Shown in pieces: positions 33,208 through 34,266 of a stretch of DNA of 34,266 nucleotides. The DNA is taken from assembly GCA_028282925.1 (NCBI GenBank), contig JANQGV010000053.1:1-34266 (forward strand), given 5' to 3'. The notes beneath the pieces were generated by a model, which made no database searches, was not told the origin of the DNA, and worked only from the letters and a program-made list of their open reading frames with translations. Within the stretch, counting starts at the first letter, position 1. Each line of letters opens with the position of its first letter. Position numbers and translations under genes: made by a program. This DNA comes from Thermodesulfobacteriota bacterium (lineage in GTDB: Bacteria; Desulfobacterota; WTBG01; CAIYCZ01; CAIRTM01).

Positions 33208-34266
33208 TTATTCACTGCCGGTTGCTTTTAACGCCTCTGCCTGATAATGGGTGACCAGGCTGTCTATAATCTCCTGCAGATCCCCCAGCATGATATTTTC
33301 AAGCTTATACAGGGTCAGGTTGATTCGGTGGTCGGAGACTCTTCCCTGGGGGAAATTATAGGTCCGGATACGTTCGCTCCGGTCGCCGCTCCCCACCATT
33401 GATTTTCTCTCGCGGGAAATATCGTCCTGCTGTTTCTGGATTTCCATATCAAGCAGCCTGGATTTTAAAATCTTCAAAGCCTTGGCTTTGTTCTTATGCT
33501 GCGATTTTTCGTCCTGGTTGCTGACGACCAGCCCGGTCGGAACATGGGTGATTCTCACGGCCGAGTCGGTGGTGTTGACACTTTGCCCGCCGGGACCCGA
33601 CGACCGGTACACATCAATTTTCAGGTCGGCCGGGTTGATATCTATATCAACATCATCGGCCTCAGGCAGCACCGCAACGGTTACTGCGGAGGTATGGATA
33701 CGGCCCTGGGTTTCCGTTTCCGGAACCCGCTGCACCCGGTGCACCCCGCTCTCATATCTCATCTGGCTGTAGGCACCGCGCCCCGCTATGAGCGCAATAA
33801 CTTCCTTAAGCCCCTTCAATCCGGTGGAGTTCTGGCTGAGAATTTCCACCTTCCAGCCCTGGGTTTCGGCATACTTGGAATACATGCGGAAAAGGTCGTA
33901 GGCAAACAGCGCGGCCTCTTCGCCACCCGTACCGGCGCGAATCTCGAGAATAACGTTTTTCTCGTCACGCGGGTCTTTCGGCAGCATCATTACCTGCAGT
34001 TCCTCTTCAAGGCGCTCCTGCTCTTCCCCGAGAGATACAATCTCCTCGCGCGCCAGTTCCCGCATCTCTTCATCATCTTCATCGGCAAGCAGAGACTTGT
34101 TGTCGTTGAGTTGCTGAAGAACTTTTTTATACTGCTGAAACGTCTCGACCACTTCGGCGATTTTCGACCGTTCACTGGTCAGGTTCTGGTATTTCTGCCT
34201 GTCGTTATAGACAGCGGGATCGCTTAACTCTTTATCCAGCTCCTGGTAACGCTGCTCTACTTCCTG
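33208..34266 (-). CDS. prfA: Peptide chain release factor 1 (5' end beyond the window)
   Basis: It reads UAA and UAG stop codons and triggers peptide release. The frame is open to the right edge, giving 352 residues of about 357. An internal GTG at 34152 is not the start. The GGQ motif ([16 protein letters not shown]), the RF1-type PxT anticodon-like tripeptide (VPETETQGR) and GIHTSAV-like region are present. The first few residues, ribosome binding site and start codon lie outside the window. Confidence 0.95.
   Translation of the reverse strand, partial: QEVEQRYQELDKELSDPAVYNDRQKYQNLTSERSKIAEVVETFQQYKKVLQQLNDNKSLLADEDDEEMRELAREEIVSLGEEQERLEEELQVMMLPKDPRDEKNVILEIRAGTGGEEAALFAYDLFRMYSKYAETQGWKVEILSQNSTGLKGLKEVIALIAGRGAYSQMRYESGVHRVQRVPETETQGRIHTSAVTVAVLPEADDVDIDINPADLKIDVYRSSGPGGQSVNTTDSAVRITHVPTGLVVSNQDEKSQHKNKAKALKILKSRLLDMEIQKQQDDISRERKSMVGSGDRSERIRTYNFPQGRVSDHRINLTLYKLENIMLGDLQEIIDSLVTHYQAEALKATGSE

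Overview
The window is a stretch of roughly 50% GC chromosome from a diderm (Gram-negative type) bacterium. This is suggested by RseP, a PBP1A, an LPXTG-free lipoprotein with a lipobox, several Sec signal peptides, a CdsA/PssA phospholipid pathway and cyclic-di-GMP signalling (one PilZ protein, one c-di-GMP-I riboswitch). I cannot fix the phylum from sequence alone; the gene order and protein style would suit a Fibrobacterota/Chitinivibrionia- or Desulfobacterota-like lineage. No rRNA, tRNA, CRISPR array, prophage or transposase was found.

Region 1 (1-13 kb, all minus strand) is conserved housekeeping. Read in the direction of transcription it starts with rpsB-tsf-pyrH-frr, a small 2[4Fe-4S] ferredoxin, then uppS-cdsA-dxr-rseP-tsaB and a YdcH/DUF465 protein, and runs on into ilvB-ilvN-pssA-leuA. 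It joins translation (S2, EF-Ts, RRF), UMP kinase, polyprenyl and phospholipid synthesis, the MEP pathway, tRNA t6A modification and branched-chain amino acid synthesis.

Region 2 (13.4-22.2 kb) is accessory: a STAS/SEC14-like protein, a large unknown lipoprotein with a strong terminator, a MORN-repeat protein, a PilZ protein, a cupin, a secreted nuclease-fold protein that lacks both catalytic arginines, a PNPOx-like flavoprotein, an Arg-rich 59-residue protein, a protein that looks like a ferredoxin-dependent bilin reductase, several very small genes, and a sulfatase-superfamily enzyme without the formylglycine motif.

Region 3 (22.4-31.4 kb) has uvrA on the plus strand, then a minus-strand group: an actin-like ATPase, a degenerate receiver-domain protein and a class A PBP (probably one operon for envelope growth), a TPR protein, and a secreted protein whose leader is a c-di-GMP-I riboswitch with a visible Shine-Dalgarno sequestering pairing. 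Four copies of a palindromic ~120 bp repeat lie at 19.9, 25.3, 29.5 and 30.8 kb. Three abut the stop codon of a minus-strand gene. The fourth sits inside the riboswitch-controlled gene as an exactly 41-codon in-frame insertion. Two copies carry a second, nested ~182 bp inverted-repeat element.

Region 4 (31.4 kb to end) has a CRP/FNR-type regulator on the plus strand and prfA-prmC on the minus strand, with prfA running off the right edge.

The most interesting points are the riboswitch with its in-frame repeat insertion, the bilin-reductase-like gene, the repeat family placed at stop codons, the actin-like/pseudo-receiver/PBP operon with a 10-A tract in the overlap, and the arginine-less nuclease.
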